A stretch of DNA of 8,983 bases from Sulfurimonas sp. (lineage in GTDB: Bacteria; Campylobacterota; Campylobacteria; Campylobacterales; Sulfurimonadaceae), in assembly GCA_021157485.1 (NCBI GenBank), contig JAGGWO010000137.1:1-8983 (forward strand), given 5' to 3'. The notes below the pieces were generated by a model. That model saw only the letters and a program-made list of their open reading frames with translations. It searched no databases and was not told the origin of the DNA. Shown here piece after piece: positions 1 through 8,597 of the stretch. Within the stretch, counting starts at the first letter, position 1. Each line of letters begins with the position of its first letter. Made by a program: the position numbers and the translations under genes.

Positions 1-77
1 ACTCAAAGGTAGAATTAATAATTTTTAGCTAATATTCCGATTACTACTTATATGTAGAATTTTAAAAAGGATGATTT
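1..77 (+). promoter_or_regulatory. Leader region upstream of norC
   Basis: This is the AT-rich stretch ahead of norC. An AAGG ribosome-binding site lies at 67-70, seven bases before the ATG at 78. Two TAGAAT hexamers (10-15 and 55-60) resemble a -10 box with one mismatch to TATAAT. The second lies so close to the start codon that it would leave almost no leader, so the first, or a promoter before the window, is more plausible. I see no FNR/NNR-type TTGAT-N4-ATCAA palindrome and no TTAAC-N4-GTTAA site, so NO- or oxygen-responsive control cannot be read from this piece. Confidence 0.3.
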
Positions 78-1900
<1,823 letters not shown>

Positions 1901-1916
1901 TTAAGGTCACTATATA

Positions 1917-3713
1917 ATGCTTCACTATTGGCTTGAGTTTGAAGAGAGTATAGGTAAAGTGTGGGATAAGTACTTAAATAGAAAAGTACATAAATTCCAC
2001 GAAGAGCAGAGAGTTCATTTTACAGATATTAGCAAGTCATTAAATATTTTTCATCACCTGATGGGTGGTGAAAAAGGTAAAGATTTACAAGTAACAGATA
2101 AAAGGTATGTTGACACTTCAAGAACAGCCTTGCAAAAACTCTCTTTCCTTGGAAAAGAGTTTTTCTTAACATGGCAAGATGATGATTCTATTTATCTTCC
2201 AGCCTCATTTGCATATTTCCCTACAAAAGAGGAAAATGAGATGCTCTACTACTGGCTTATAGCGATGTCAGTACATACAAATGTTACAGATAAAAACCTC
2301 ATTGAACAAAATCAGAAAGCTATGCATTATTTAACAAATAAATACAGTGGATTTGAAAAATTTTATTTTAATGCAAGTGAATATCTTATAAGTAAGTATG
2401 AACAGTTAGGATTTATTAAATCTTTGGATGAAAAAACCGATGAAGATTTAATAAATGACTACCCAAATCCTATGTGGATATATCCATCTGCACTTACTAT
2501 AAACGCAGCAAATAATCTAAATGAAAGTGATGAGGATTTAACGAGAGAAGAGGATAAAGATGAGTCTGATGTTTTAGAGATGAAAAAACAGGCGAACCAG
2601 ATTGATGATAAACATGAAACAGATGGCTTTTTGGCTTTTTTACCTGAATCACTTATGAGTATATTTGAACAGGTAAATGTTGATAGAATGGAAGATGATA
2701 CCTTTGATGAAAATGCTCTTTATCATGCTGAAGATTTAGATGAGATAACCATAGGACAAAAACAGGCTAACTTATCCTCACGAATTAAGATGGATTTTGA
2801 TTTACAGCCTGATAAAACTTTGATGTATCCTATTGGTAAAGGGCATTATATAGATGAGTGGGATTATCTTAAAAATGATTATCTTATAAATTATGTTCGT
2901 ATATTACCTCAAGTAAATACTAATATTATACCTATTGAGCTTCCTTCAAGATTGAAAAAAACTGTTAGAAAAATTCAAGCAGAACTAGATTTACTAAAGC
3001 TTGACCGCATTAAAAATGATAACTTACCTTATGGGGATGAGATAAACATAGATAGCTGGATAGAGTATAGTTCTCATCAAAATAAGTCTATGCACCATCA
3101 GAAGTTTTATACAACATTTGAGAAAAAAACCAGAGATATGGCTACTCTAATTTTAGCTGATGTATCACTCTCAACTGAGAGCGGAATTACCCAAGAGGTT
3201 AGAATAATCGATGTCATAAAAGACTCTTTGATAGTTTTTAGCGAAGCCTTAGAAAAACTACAAGATAAGTTTGCCATTTATACTTTTTCATCTCTACAAA
3301 ATAAAAAAGTATATTTTACTATTATCAAAAACTTTAAAAATAAGTATGATGATTTAATTCGTGGAAGAATAGACTCTATCAAACCAGAGTACTACACAAG
3401 GATGGGTGCTGCCATTAGAGAGTCTGCAAAGATTTTAGATAAACAGCAGAGTGCCAATAAACTACTTCTTATTATTAGTGATGGTAAACCAAATGATGAA
3501 GATAGATATGATGGAAGATACGGTATAGAAGATACTAAAAAAGCGATTCAAGAGGTAAAGAAAAAAGGGATTACTCCTTTTTGTATTACAGTTGATTTGG
3601 ATGCAAAAGAGTACCTTAGTTATCTTTTTGGAAGAGATGGTTTTGCAGTAGTTCGAGATGGACAAAAACTACCAAAAGTATTAACAGAAGTTTATATAAA
3701 TTTAACAAAGTAA
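1917..3713 (+). CDS. norD: NorD-like VWA-domain protein for NO reductase activation
   Basis: NorD proteins carry a C-terminal von Willebrand A domain and work with the AAA+ ATPase NorQ to produce active NO reductase, probably by maturing the FeB site; that role is family knowledge. In this 598-residue soluble protein the VWA domain spans about 408-595. Its metal-ion-dependent adhesion site is intact: Asp415-x-Ser417-x-Ser419, Thr494 and Asp522-Gly523. The typical NorD stretch SDGKPNDEDRYDGRYGIEDT covers 521-540. The N-terminal 400 residues are helical and poorly conserved, with a strongly acidic low-complexity segment at about 203-220. There is no signal peptide or membrane helix, so it is cytoplasmic. 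It begins 16 bp after norB (AAGG at 1903-1906) and ends 11 bp before norQ. It precedes norQ, the reverse of the Paracoccus order. Confidence 0.93.
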   Translation: MLHYWLEFEESIGKVWDKYLNRKVHKFHEEQRVHFTDISKSLNIFHHLMGGEKGKDLQVTDKRYVDTSRTALQKLSFLGKEFFLTWQDDDSIYLPASFAYFPTKEENEMLYYWLIAMSVHTNVTDKNLIEQNQKAMHYLTNKYSGFEKFYFNASEYLISKYEQLGFIKSLDEKTDEDLINDYPNPMWIYPSALTINAANNLNESDEDLTREEDKDESDVLEMKKQANQIDDKHETDGFLAFLPESLMSIFEQVNVDRMEDDTFDENALYHAEDLDEITIGQKQANLSSRIKMDFDLQPDKTLMYPIGKGHYIDEWDYLKNDYLINYVRILPQVNTNIIPIELPSRLKKTVRKIQAELDLLKLDRIKNDNLPYGDEINIDSWIEYSSHQNKSMHHQKFYTTFEKKTRDMATLILADVSLSTESGITQEVRIIDVIKDSLIVFSEALEKLQDKFAIYTFSSLQNKKVYFTIIKNFKNKYDDLIRGRIDSIKPEYYTRMGAAIRESAKILDKQQSANKLLLIISDGKPNDEDRYDGRYGIEDTKKAIQEVKKKGITPFCITVDLDAKEYLSYLFGRDGFAVVRDGQKLPKVLTEVYINLTK

Positions 3714-3724
3714 AAAGGAAAAAT

Positions 3725-4516
3725 ATGTCTAAAACCTATTATTTAGCTCAATCAAATGAAGTTGAACTCTTTAAGGCTGCGGCTGAAATGGATTTACCAG
3801 TTCTTATTAAAGGACCAACGGGATGTGGTAAAACTAGATTTATTGAAGCTATGGGTGAAGAGCTTGGCAGAGATGTTTACACAGTTGTATGTCATGATGA
3901 TTTGAGTGCTGCTGACTTAGTTGGTCGCCACCTAATTGATGAAAATGGTACATACTGGCAAGACGGACCACTTACAAAAGCTGTTAGAAATGGCGGTATC
4001 TGTTATCTTGATGAGATTATTGAGGCTAGAAAAGACACTACTGTTGTTCTTCACTCTCTTGCTGATTATCGTAGAGTTTTACCTATAGATAGAACAGGGG
4101 AAGTAATCCAAGCTCATCCTGATTTTATGCTTGTTGTCTCTTATAACCCTGGATATCAAAATGTTTTAAAAGGAATGAAACCGAGTACAAAACAACGTTT
4201 TATATCACTCACTTTTAATTATCCTAAAGCAGAGATAGAAAAAGAGGTACTTCTTAAAGAGAGTGATGTAGATGATGCAACAGCTCAAAAACTTGTTGAT
4301 ATAGCAGGAGAGATTAGACAACTTACTGATACAGATATTCAAGAGGCAGTCTCAACAAGACTACTTATCTATGCAGGAAAGTTGATTTCAAAAGGCTTTG
4401 ACCCTTATCAAGCTTGTATGCACTCTATAGTTGAATCACTTAGCGATGAAGAGGATGTTTTAGAGGTTCTTGAAAAACTTATCTCCCTCCATTTTGAGAA
4501 AAATTCAAATGTCTAA
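3725..4516 (+). CDS. norQ: NorQ, MoxR/CbbQ-family AAA+ ATPase
   Basis: This MoxR-type AAA+ ATPase is thought to act as a ring-shaped remodelling chaperone with NorD on NO reductase. The 263 residues include the Walker A motif GPTGCGKT (30-37), Walker B ICYLDE (92-97, with Asp96 and Glu97), the sensor-1 Asn141 in SYNPGY, a candidate arginine finger at Arg158 (KQRF) and a sensor-2-like Arg212 (STRLL). All catalytic elements are intact and the length is normal for the CbbQ/NirQ/NorQ group. The start has an AAGGAA site at 3715-3720. The gene sits between norD and norE, and its last 8 bp overlap the preferred start of norE. CbbQ of the RuBisCO system is the closest alternative name, but the nor context decides for NorQ. 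Confidence 0.95.
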   Translation: MSKTYYLAQSNEVELFKAAAEMDLPVLIKGPTGCGKTRFIEAMGEELGRDVYTVVCHDDLSAADLVGRHLIDENGTYWQDGPLTKAVRNGGICYLDEIIEARKDTTVVLHSLADYRRVLPIDRTGEVIQAHPDFMLVVSYNPGYQNVLKGMKPSTKQRFISLTFNYPKAEIEKEVLLKESDVDDATAQKLVDIAGEIRQLTDTDIQEAVSTRLLIYAGKLISKGFDPYQACMHSIVESLSDEEDVLEVLEKLISLHFEKNSNV

Positions 4517-5108
4517 AAGTATAACTCTAAAAGAAAAATATCCTCCTGGGGACTTTGCAATTTGGATTATTATCTATGTAGAGTTTATTACATTTGCACT
4601 GCTTTTTTTAGGGTATGCTTTTTCAAGAAGACTCGATGTAGAACTATTTAACGGCTCACAAGAGATACTAAGTCAAACATCTGGTTTTATAAATACATTT
4701 ATTTTAATTACCAGTAGTTATTTTGTTGTAAAAGCTGTACAAAATATGAAGAGCATGACAAAAGAAAACTATAAAGAGTTTAATACTAAAGCATCAAGAT
4801 GGCTTCTCTTTGCCATAATGTGTGGAGTTGCTTTTTTAGTTATAAAAGTAACTGAGTTTTCGCATATTTTTGGACTTGGAATTAACCTGAGTACAAATAA
4901 GTTCTTTATGTTTTATCTTCTTTTGACAGTATTTCATTTTTTACATGTACTTCTGGGTTCAGGAATACTCTTTATTATATACAAAAAGACGAGAATATAT
5001 GGTTATACACCAGATGACTATAAAGGTTTTGAAACAGGTGCTTCATATTGGCATATGGTTGATTTACTGTGGATTGTACTATTCCCACTTGTGTATATAA
5101 TAAGATAA
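4509..5108 (+). CDS. norE: NorE-like cytochrome c oxidase subunit III family protein
   Basis: This is an integral membrane protein of the haem-copper oxidase subunit III family that accompanies many nor operons. NorE is an accessory protein that aids NO reductase activity without being a catalytic subunit; that is known of the family, not shown here. From the ATG at 4509 it has 199 residues and five hydrophobic helices (about 16-38, 58-76, 98-114, 131-157 and 180-197). Subunit III-type residues are visible: Glu25 in helix 1, Glu116 and His119 after helix 3, His143 and His146 in helix 4, and the YWHMVDLLWI stretch (180-189) in the last helix. A TTG at 4470 would add 13 residues that read through the end of norQ. 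I prefer the ATG because its MSKSITLKEKYPPGD start is family-like and a weak GAG site lies ten bases upstream. It overlaps norQ by 8 bp. Confidence 0.9.
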   Translation: MSKSITLKEKYPPGDFAIWIIIYVEFITFALLFLGYAFSRRLDVELFNGSQEILSQTSGFINTFILITSSYFVVKAVQNMKSMTKENYKEFNTKASRWLLFAIMCGVAFLVIKVTEFSHIFGLGINLSTNKFFMFYLLLTVFHFLHVLLGSGILFIIYKKTRIYGYTPDDYKGFETGASYWHMVDLLWIVLFPLVYIIR

Positions 5109-5119
5109 GGGGGCAATAG

Positions 5120-5374
5120 ATGAAAAAATATTTAGAGTATGTATGGGTCATTTTAATAGTGCTTACAGTTTTTGCTTTTTTATTAGGATATTTAAAATAT
5201 GTAAGTACTGCTCTTGTTGCGGTACTACTTATAACTACATTTTTAAAAGGTGCGTTAGTTACTGATTACTTTATGGGCTTAAAAGATGTCAAGTTAAAGT
5301 ATAGACTTATTCCTATTATTTGGTTACTTGTTGTCATATCGTTAATTGCAGTAGCATACTATTTACCTGTTTAG
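5120..5374 (+). CDS. norF: NorF-like small membrane protein (cytochrome oxidase subunit IV-like)
   Basis: This 84-residue, very hydrophobic protein has three predicted helices (about 8-24, 30-50 and 61-81). Between helices 2 and 3 it has a TDYFMGLKDVKLKYRL segment (48-63), which fits the conserved DHFMELR-type loop of NorF and the prokaryotic cytochrome oxidase subunit IV family. NorF is an accessory protein of unclear biochemical role, usually encoded next to norE, as here. A strong purine-rich site (AAGGGGG, 5107-5113) overlaps the norE stop codon and supports the ATG at 5120. It is the last recognisable nor gene; a new promoter follows within 20 bp. I see no clear hairpin terminator after it, so read-through into the next gene is possible. 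Confidence 0.85.
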   Translation: MKKYLEYVWVILIVLTVFAFLLGYLKYVSTALVAVLLITTFLKGALVTDYFMGLKDVKLKYRLIPIIWLLVVISLIAVAYYLPV

Positions 5375-5389
5375 TCAGTAAGAAAATAA

Positions 5390-5398
5390 TGCTATAAT
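5390..5398 (+). promoter_or_regulatory. Extended -10 promoter (TGCTATAAT)
   Basis: A perfect TATAAT (5393-5398) is preceded by TG with a one-base gap (5390-5391), the extended -10 form. The -35 position (about 5370-5375, TTTAGT) is poor, which is usual for Campylobacterota sigma-70 promoters. A start near 5405 would put the AGGAG site at 5409-5413 only a few bases into the transcript, giving a very short leader for the lipoprotein gene at 5420. The box lies just after norF, so it would separate the downstream genes from nor transcription. Confidence 0.65.
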
Positions 5399-5419
5399 CT
5401 ACTCAAACAGGAGATAGAT

Positions 5420-5560
5420 ATGAAACTTTTAATAACTGTTGCGTTTATCATTTTAGGAGTGAGTTTTAGTTCTTGTTCAACTCATCAGGGTGATAATTAT
5501 TACGATAGAGCAAACAAAGCTAGTGAAAAGTCTTTAAAAGGCTTAGATAAAGAATATTAA
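5420..5560 (+). CDS. Very small lipoprotein (46 aa), function unknown
   Basis: This short reading frame encodes 46 residues. It starts at an ATG six bases after an AGGAG site (5409-5413) and downstream of an extended -10 box, so it is well supported as a gene despite its size. Residues 1-18 form a signal peptide (MKLL, then a hydrophobic core) ending in the lipobox-like FSSC with Cys19 as the lipidated residue. The mature part would be only 28 residues, polar and charged, with no cysteine beyond Cys19. I do not recognise a family. It resembles entericidin-like or other tiny lipoproteins only in layout. It lies 55 bp before another lipoprotein gene and could be co-transcribed with it. Confidence 0.75.
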   Translation: MKLLITVAFIILGVSFSSCSTHQGDNYYDRANKASEKSLKGLDKEY

Positions 5561-5615
5561 TAATAACTAAAGAGTAGTAGAGATAGAATATGTTGATATT
5601 ACTTAAGGTTTTTGG

Positions 5616-6491
5616 ATGTTGAAAAAAATAATTCTTCTTTTTACTCTGTTGCTCCTATTTACTTCATGCTCGTCCGACTATGACAAACGCCTTAAAATCT
5701 CAGCAACAACTTGGGTAGGGTATATTCCACTTTTTTATGCAAAAGAGAAAGGCTGGCTCAAACCATTAAATATTAAACTGCTCCATGTCTCCTCTTTAGC
5801 TGAAAATATGTATCTCTATGAGGCTGGAAACTCAGATGCTTATACTGGGACACAGTATGAATATAGCATGTTGAGTAAAAATATGAAATCACTTAAACCT
5901 ATTATGATGTTAGATAGATCAAATGGTGGTGATTTAGTTATGGGTAATCTCTCTGTAGAGGATTTACAAAATACAACTTCGCAGATAGATGCCTACTTAG
6001 AACTCGACTCAGTTAACAATACTGTTTTAAAAGATTTTCTCTCAAAATATAAGCTTGAGGATAAAAATATTAATTATATCAACAGAGATCAAGTAGTAAT
6101 CAAACAAATGCAAGCTGACTCAAAGCCAACGCTCATAGTAACTTATGTACCATATAATTTTGCACTTGAAAAACAGGGTTTTATGGAACTTGCATCTACA
6201 AAAGATAGCCTTGATTTGCTTGTTGTTGATGCTCTCTTTACAAGAACAGAGACTTATGATGCACATCAGAAACAGTTCAGTGAGTTAAAAAAGTTAGTAG
6301 ATAAAAGTATAGAGAGTCTCAAAAAAGACCCAAAAGAGTTTTATGCAACAGTTAAACCATATATATTAGATATGAGCTATGATGAATTTGTAAACTCTTT
6401 AGATGATATTGTGTGGATAAACAGAGATATTTCACCTGCGCTTAAACAGAGAATGAACCAAGCAAAATTTCCAATAAGGGACTTAATGTAA
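5616..6491 (+). CDS. Periplasmic substrate-binding lipoprotein, NMT1/SsuA/NrtA type
   Basis: This 291-residue protein looks like the solute-binding component of nitrate/sulfonate/taurine/thiamine-precursor ABC transporters. A signal peptide (1-17) ends in FTSC with Cys18 as the lipidated residue, so it is tethered in the periplasm. The mature part opens with ISATTWVGYIPLFYAKEKGW (28-47), the typical first strand and helix of this superfamily, and continues with LDRSNGGDLV (99-108), matching the family's D-x-S-N-G-x-D ligand-pocket loop. The ligand cannot be told from sequence. No permease or ATPase gene is nearby; instead the stop codon is one base before the start of a membrane GGDEF-EAL gene, which points to a sensing role. 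The ATG has an AAGG site at 5605-5608. It is a little shorter than typical transport binding proteins. Confidence 0.85.
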   Translation: MLKKIILLFTLLLLFTSCSSDYDKRLKISATTWVGYIPLFYAKEKGWLKPLNIKLLHVSSLAENMYLYEAGNSDAYTGTQYEYSMLSKNMKSLKPIMMLDRSNGGDLVMGNLSVEDLQNTTSQIDAYLELDSVNNTVLKDFLSKYKLEDKNINYINRDQVVIKQMQADSKPTLIVTYVPYNFALEKQGFMELASTKDSLDLLVVDALFTRTETYDAHQKQFSELKKLVDKSIESLKKDPKEFYATVKPYILDMSYDEFVNSLDDIVWINRDISPALKQRMNQAKFPIRDLM

Positions 6492-6492
6492 T

Positions 6493-8481
6493 ATGAAAAT
6501 AAGTATACAAAAATTTATATATTTTTTAGTTTTTATACTCTTAAGTACATCAGTAGCTGTCTTCACTTACTTTTATTTTTTACAACAAGAGAAGACTGCC
6601 TCAATAATTTTACATACAGTTCAATCAGAAATATCAGAAGTAAATTATATTATCTCTAAAACGATTAAGAGCAAAAAAGATGCTGAGACATATCGACCGT
6701 TACTTGAGAGAATAGCAGTAAACAATGATTTTATAGCGGCTATAGTTATTCATGACGGACAAAATGTTCTACTGACAACAGACCCTATGTATAAAGAGAT
6801 TTTACCATCAAGTAAACTAAAAAACAGTGAAACTACAAGCTATAAGCAGCTTATGAAGCAAGAGGGAGTTGAAGATATAGTAAAGTATTACATTGGTAAT
6901 AAAGTACACACACTACAGTTAATGTTTGTACTGGATAAAGAAGAAATTAATTTATTACTTCATGAAAAAGGTATGAAATTTTTCATTCTTTTTGCCTTAG
7001 TTCAAGTGATAATAATAATGTTAATATCAATTGTGGCACATAGGTTTATTATTAGTCCACTAGAACTTCTTCGTCAGTTTGCCTATTATCAAAATGAAGT
7101 TCCAAAGGCTTTTATGCTTCAAGAGTTGGAGATCATTCGCTACTCGATGGTTGAAACATTTGATAGACTTGAAAATGAGAAAAAAGAGCTTTATGCTGTT
7201 GCTAGAACAGACTCTCTTAGTGGACTTGCAAATCGTAATGCTCTTATGGAGTATCTGACACGTCTGATTGCTAGTTCAAAAAGAGATGAAAAAGAGTTTG
7301 CAATGCTCTTTTTGGACCTTGATCATTTTAAAAGTGTTAATGATGCTTTAGGTCATAATGTGGGTGATGATCTTCTTAAAAAGATATCTACAATCATTGA
7401 TGATGTTCTTCGTCCTAATGATTTTGTTGCTCGTGTTGGTGGAGATGAGTTTGTAATTATAATCCAAGAGTATAACTCTTTGCATGAGTTGACAACTATT
7501 ATAGATAGGATTCAAACAACTTTGACACAGACATGGGTTATACAAACAAACCCTATTAATATAAGCAGTAGTATAGGTATTGCGTTTTATCCCAAAGATG
7601 GTGACACGCTTGTATCTTTGATGAAAAATTCTGATATTGCCATGTATGAAGCGAAAAAGAATGGTCGTTCTCGATATCACTTTTTTACTGAAGCACTCAA
7701 CCAGAGAGTACAAGACACAATTCAACTTGAAAAAGATATGAAAGAGGCTCTTGCAAATGATGAGTTTGAGCTTTACTATCAGCCAAAAGTAGATATAGGT
7801 AGTGGGAAAATTATCGCAGCAGAAGCACTTATTAGATGGATAAGCCCAACTAAGGGCATGATCCCTCCAGATGTATTTATTCCTCTTTCTGATGAGAACG
7901 GTTTTATTGTAGAGCTTGGAGAGTGGATATACAGAACAGCTATAAAACAGCAGACACTTTTCAAACAAGCAGGTATAGATATTAAAATTTCTATAAACCT
8001 ATCGCCAAAACAATTTTTAGTAGATGGTTTTGTAGATAGTTTTACTAAATCAATAAAAGAGAGTGAAGCTAAGCCTAGCTCTATTGATGTAGAGATTACT
8101 GAAAATCTGTTTTATCAACATAATGATAAAAATATGGAAGTTCTAGGCGCTATACATGATTACGGTGTGTCAATCTCTCTGGATGACTTTGGAACAGGGT
8201 ACTCATCTCTCTCATACTTAAAAGATTTCCCTATTGACTATCTTAAAATAGATAAATCGTTTTTAGATGACTTTGATAATGAAAGAGGTCGTGTCTTTAT
8301 CCAAACTATTGTCAAAATGGGACAGACACTTAAAATGCAAATCATTGCAGAGGGTGTTGAAACTGCTGAGCAGTTAGAGTATTTGAAAAGTATAGATTGT
8401 GATCAGTATCAGGGTTATTATTGTTCTAAGCCGATGAATGTAAAAGATTTTGAGAATTTTTATTTAGAGAAAAAGAGTTAA
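6493..8481 (+). CDS. Membrane GGDEF-EAL protein (c-di-GMP synthesis/breakdown) with periplasmic sensor region
   Basis: This 662-residue protein is a likely c-di-GMP enzyme. Helix 1 (about 8-30) and helix 2 (about 162-184) flank a periplasmic region of about 130 residues with no recognised fold. A HAMP-like or helical linker (185-235) leads to the GGDEF domain (about 236-398), with an intact GGDEF at 316-320 and a product-inhibition I-site RxxD at Arg307-Asp310. The EAL domain (about 410-655) keeps Glu444-Ala-Leu, Asn502, Glu534, the DDFGTGYSS loop (564-572), Lys585, the AEGVE segment (619-623) and Gln640. Both domains therefore look catalytically competent; which activity dominates cannot be read. 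The start lies one base after the binding-protein stop codon, with AAGGG at 6476-6480, so translation is probably coupled. The binding protein is its likely periplasmic partner. Confidence 0.93.
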   Translation: MKISIQKFIYFLVFILLSTSVAVFTYFYFLQQEKTASIILHTVQSEISEVNYIISKTIKSKKDAETYRPLLERIAVNNDFIAAIVIHDGQNVLLTTDPMYKEILPSSKLKNSETTSYKQLMKQEGVEDIVKYYIGNKVHTLQLMFVLDKEEINLLLHEKGMKFFILFALVQVIIIMLISIVAHRFIISPLELLRQFAYYQNEVPKAFMLQELEIIRYSMVETFDRLENEKKELYAVARTDSLSGLANRNALMEYLTRLIASSKRDEKEFAMLFLDLDHFKSVNDALGHNVGDDLLKKISTIIDDVLRPNDFVARVGGDEFVIIIQEYNSLHELTTIIDRIQTTLTQTWVIQTNPINISSSIGIAFYPKDGDTLVSLMKNSDIAMYEAKKNGRSRYHFFTEALNQRVQDTIQLEKDMKEALANDEFELYYQPKVDIGSGKIIAAEALIRWISPTKGMIPPDVFIPLSDENGFIVELGEWIYRTAIKQQTLFKQAGIDIKISINLSPKQFLVDGFVDSFTKSIKESEAKPSSIDVEITENLFYQHNDKNMEVLGAIHDYGVSISLDDFGTGYSSLSYLKDFPIDYLKIDKSFLDDFDNERGRVFIQTIVKMGQTLKMQIIAEGVETAEQLEYLKSIDCDQYQGYYCSKPMNVKDFENFYLEKKS

Positions 8482-8515
8482 AAAAATAATTGTAAAGATT
8501 TAAAATAGTGATGTA

Positions 8516-8594
8516 TATTCAAGGCGCTGAAGAGGAAGCATACTAAGAGTATGTGACGATGAAGCAACGCAGAAGATGCGTTGCTATTTTGAAT
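8516..8594. repeat. Compact structured intergenic element: two hairpins within an outer inverted repeat
   Basis: Between the convergent GGDEF-EAL and peroxiredoxin genes lies a GC-richer block in AT-rich surroundings. Hairpin 1 pairs CATACT (8539-8544) with AGTATG (8548-8553) around a three-base loop. Hairpin 2 pairs AGCAACGCA (8563-8571) perfectly with TGCGTTGCT (8577-8585) around GAAGA. The whole is framed by ATTCAA (8517-8522) and TTGAAT (8589-8594). This nested layout is like REP or MITE-like palindromic elements that occur many times in a genome, but copy number cannot be judged from one window. Confidence 0.55.
8563..8590 (+). terminator. Possible terminator after the GGDEF-EAL gene
   Basis: A perfect 9-bp stem (8563-8571 with 8577-8585, five-base loop) is followed by ATTTT. 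It lies about 80 bp after the GGDEF-EAL stop codon, between convergent genes. The T-tract is short, so termination would be modest; on the minus strand the stem is not followed by a T-run. It may instead be only part of the structured element. Confidence 0.4.
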
Positions 8595-8597
8595 CGA

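Noticed and set aside
1..77. FNR/NNR/NssR-type operator before norC
   Set aside because: Checked for TTGAT-N4-ATCAA and TTAAC-N4-GTTAA palindromes; none is present in the visible leader.
3462..3665. Minus-strand reading frame of 67 codons inside norD
   Set aside because: It lies opposite the conserved VWA-domain coding region, has no recognisable motif and no suitable context; it is a shadow of norD.
4470..4508. Upstream TTG start for norE, adding 13 residues
   Set aside because: The extension reads through the end of norQ and has no better ribosome-binding site; the ATG at 4509 gives a family-like N-terminus.
5584..5589. TAGAAT as a separate promoter for the binding-protein gene
   Set aside because: It lacks an extended -10 TG and a -35 box, and one-mismatch hexamers are common at this base composition; the promoter at 5390-5398 is a better candidate for the whole group.
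5590..5622. Ten-codon upstream frame overlapping the binding-protein start codon, a possible leader peptide
   Set aside because: There is no clear ribosome-binding site ahead of it, and such short frames arise by chance in AT-rich DNA; no regulatory codon run is visible.
7348..7968. Minus-strand reading frame of 206 codons inside the GGDEF-EAL gene
   Set aside because: The + strand encodes intact GGDEF and EAL motifs over the same bases. The antisense product is rich in Cys, Tyr and Ile with no family features; it is a shadow, as is the shorter one at 7779-7964.
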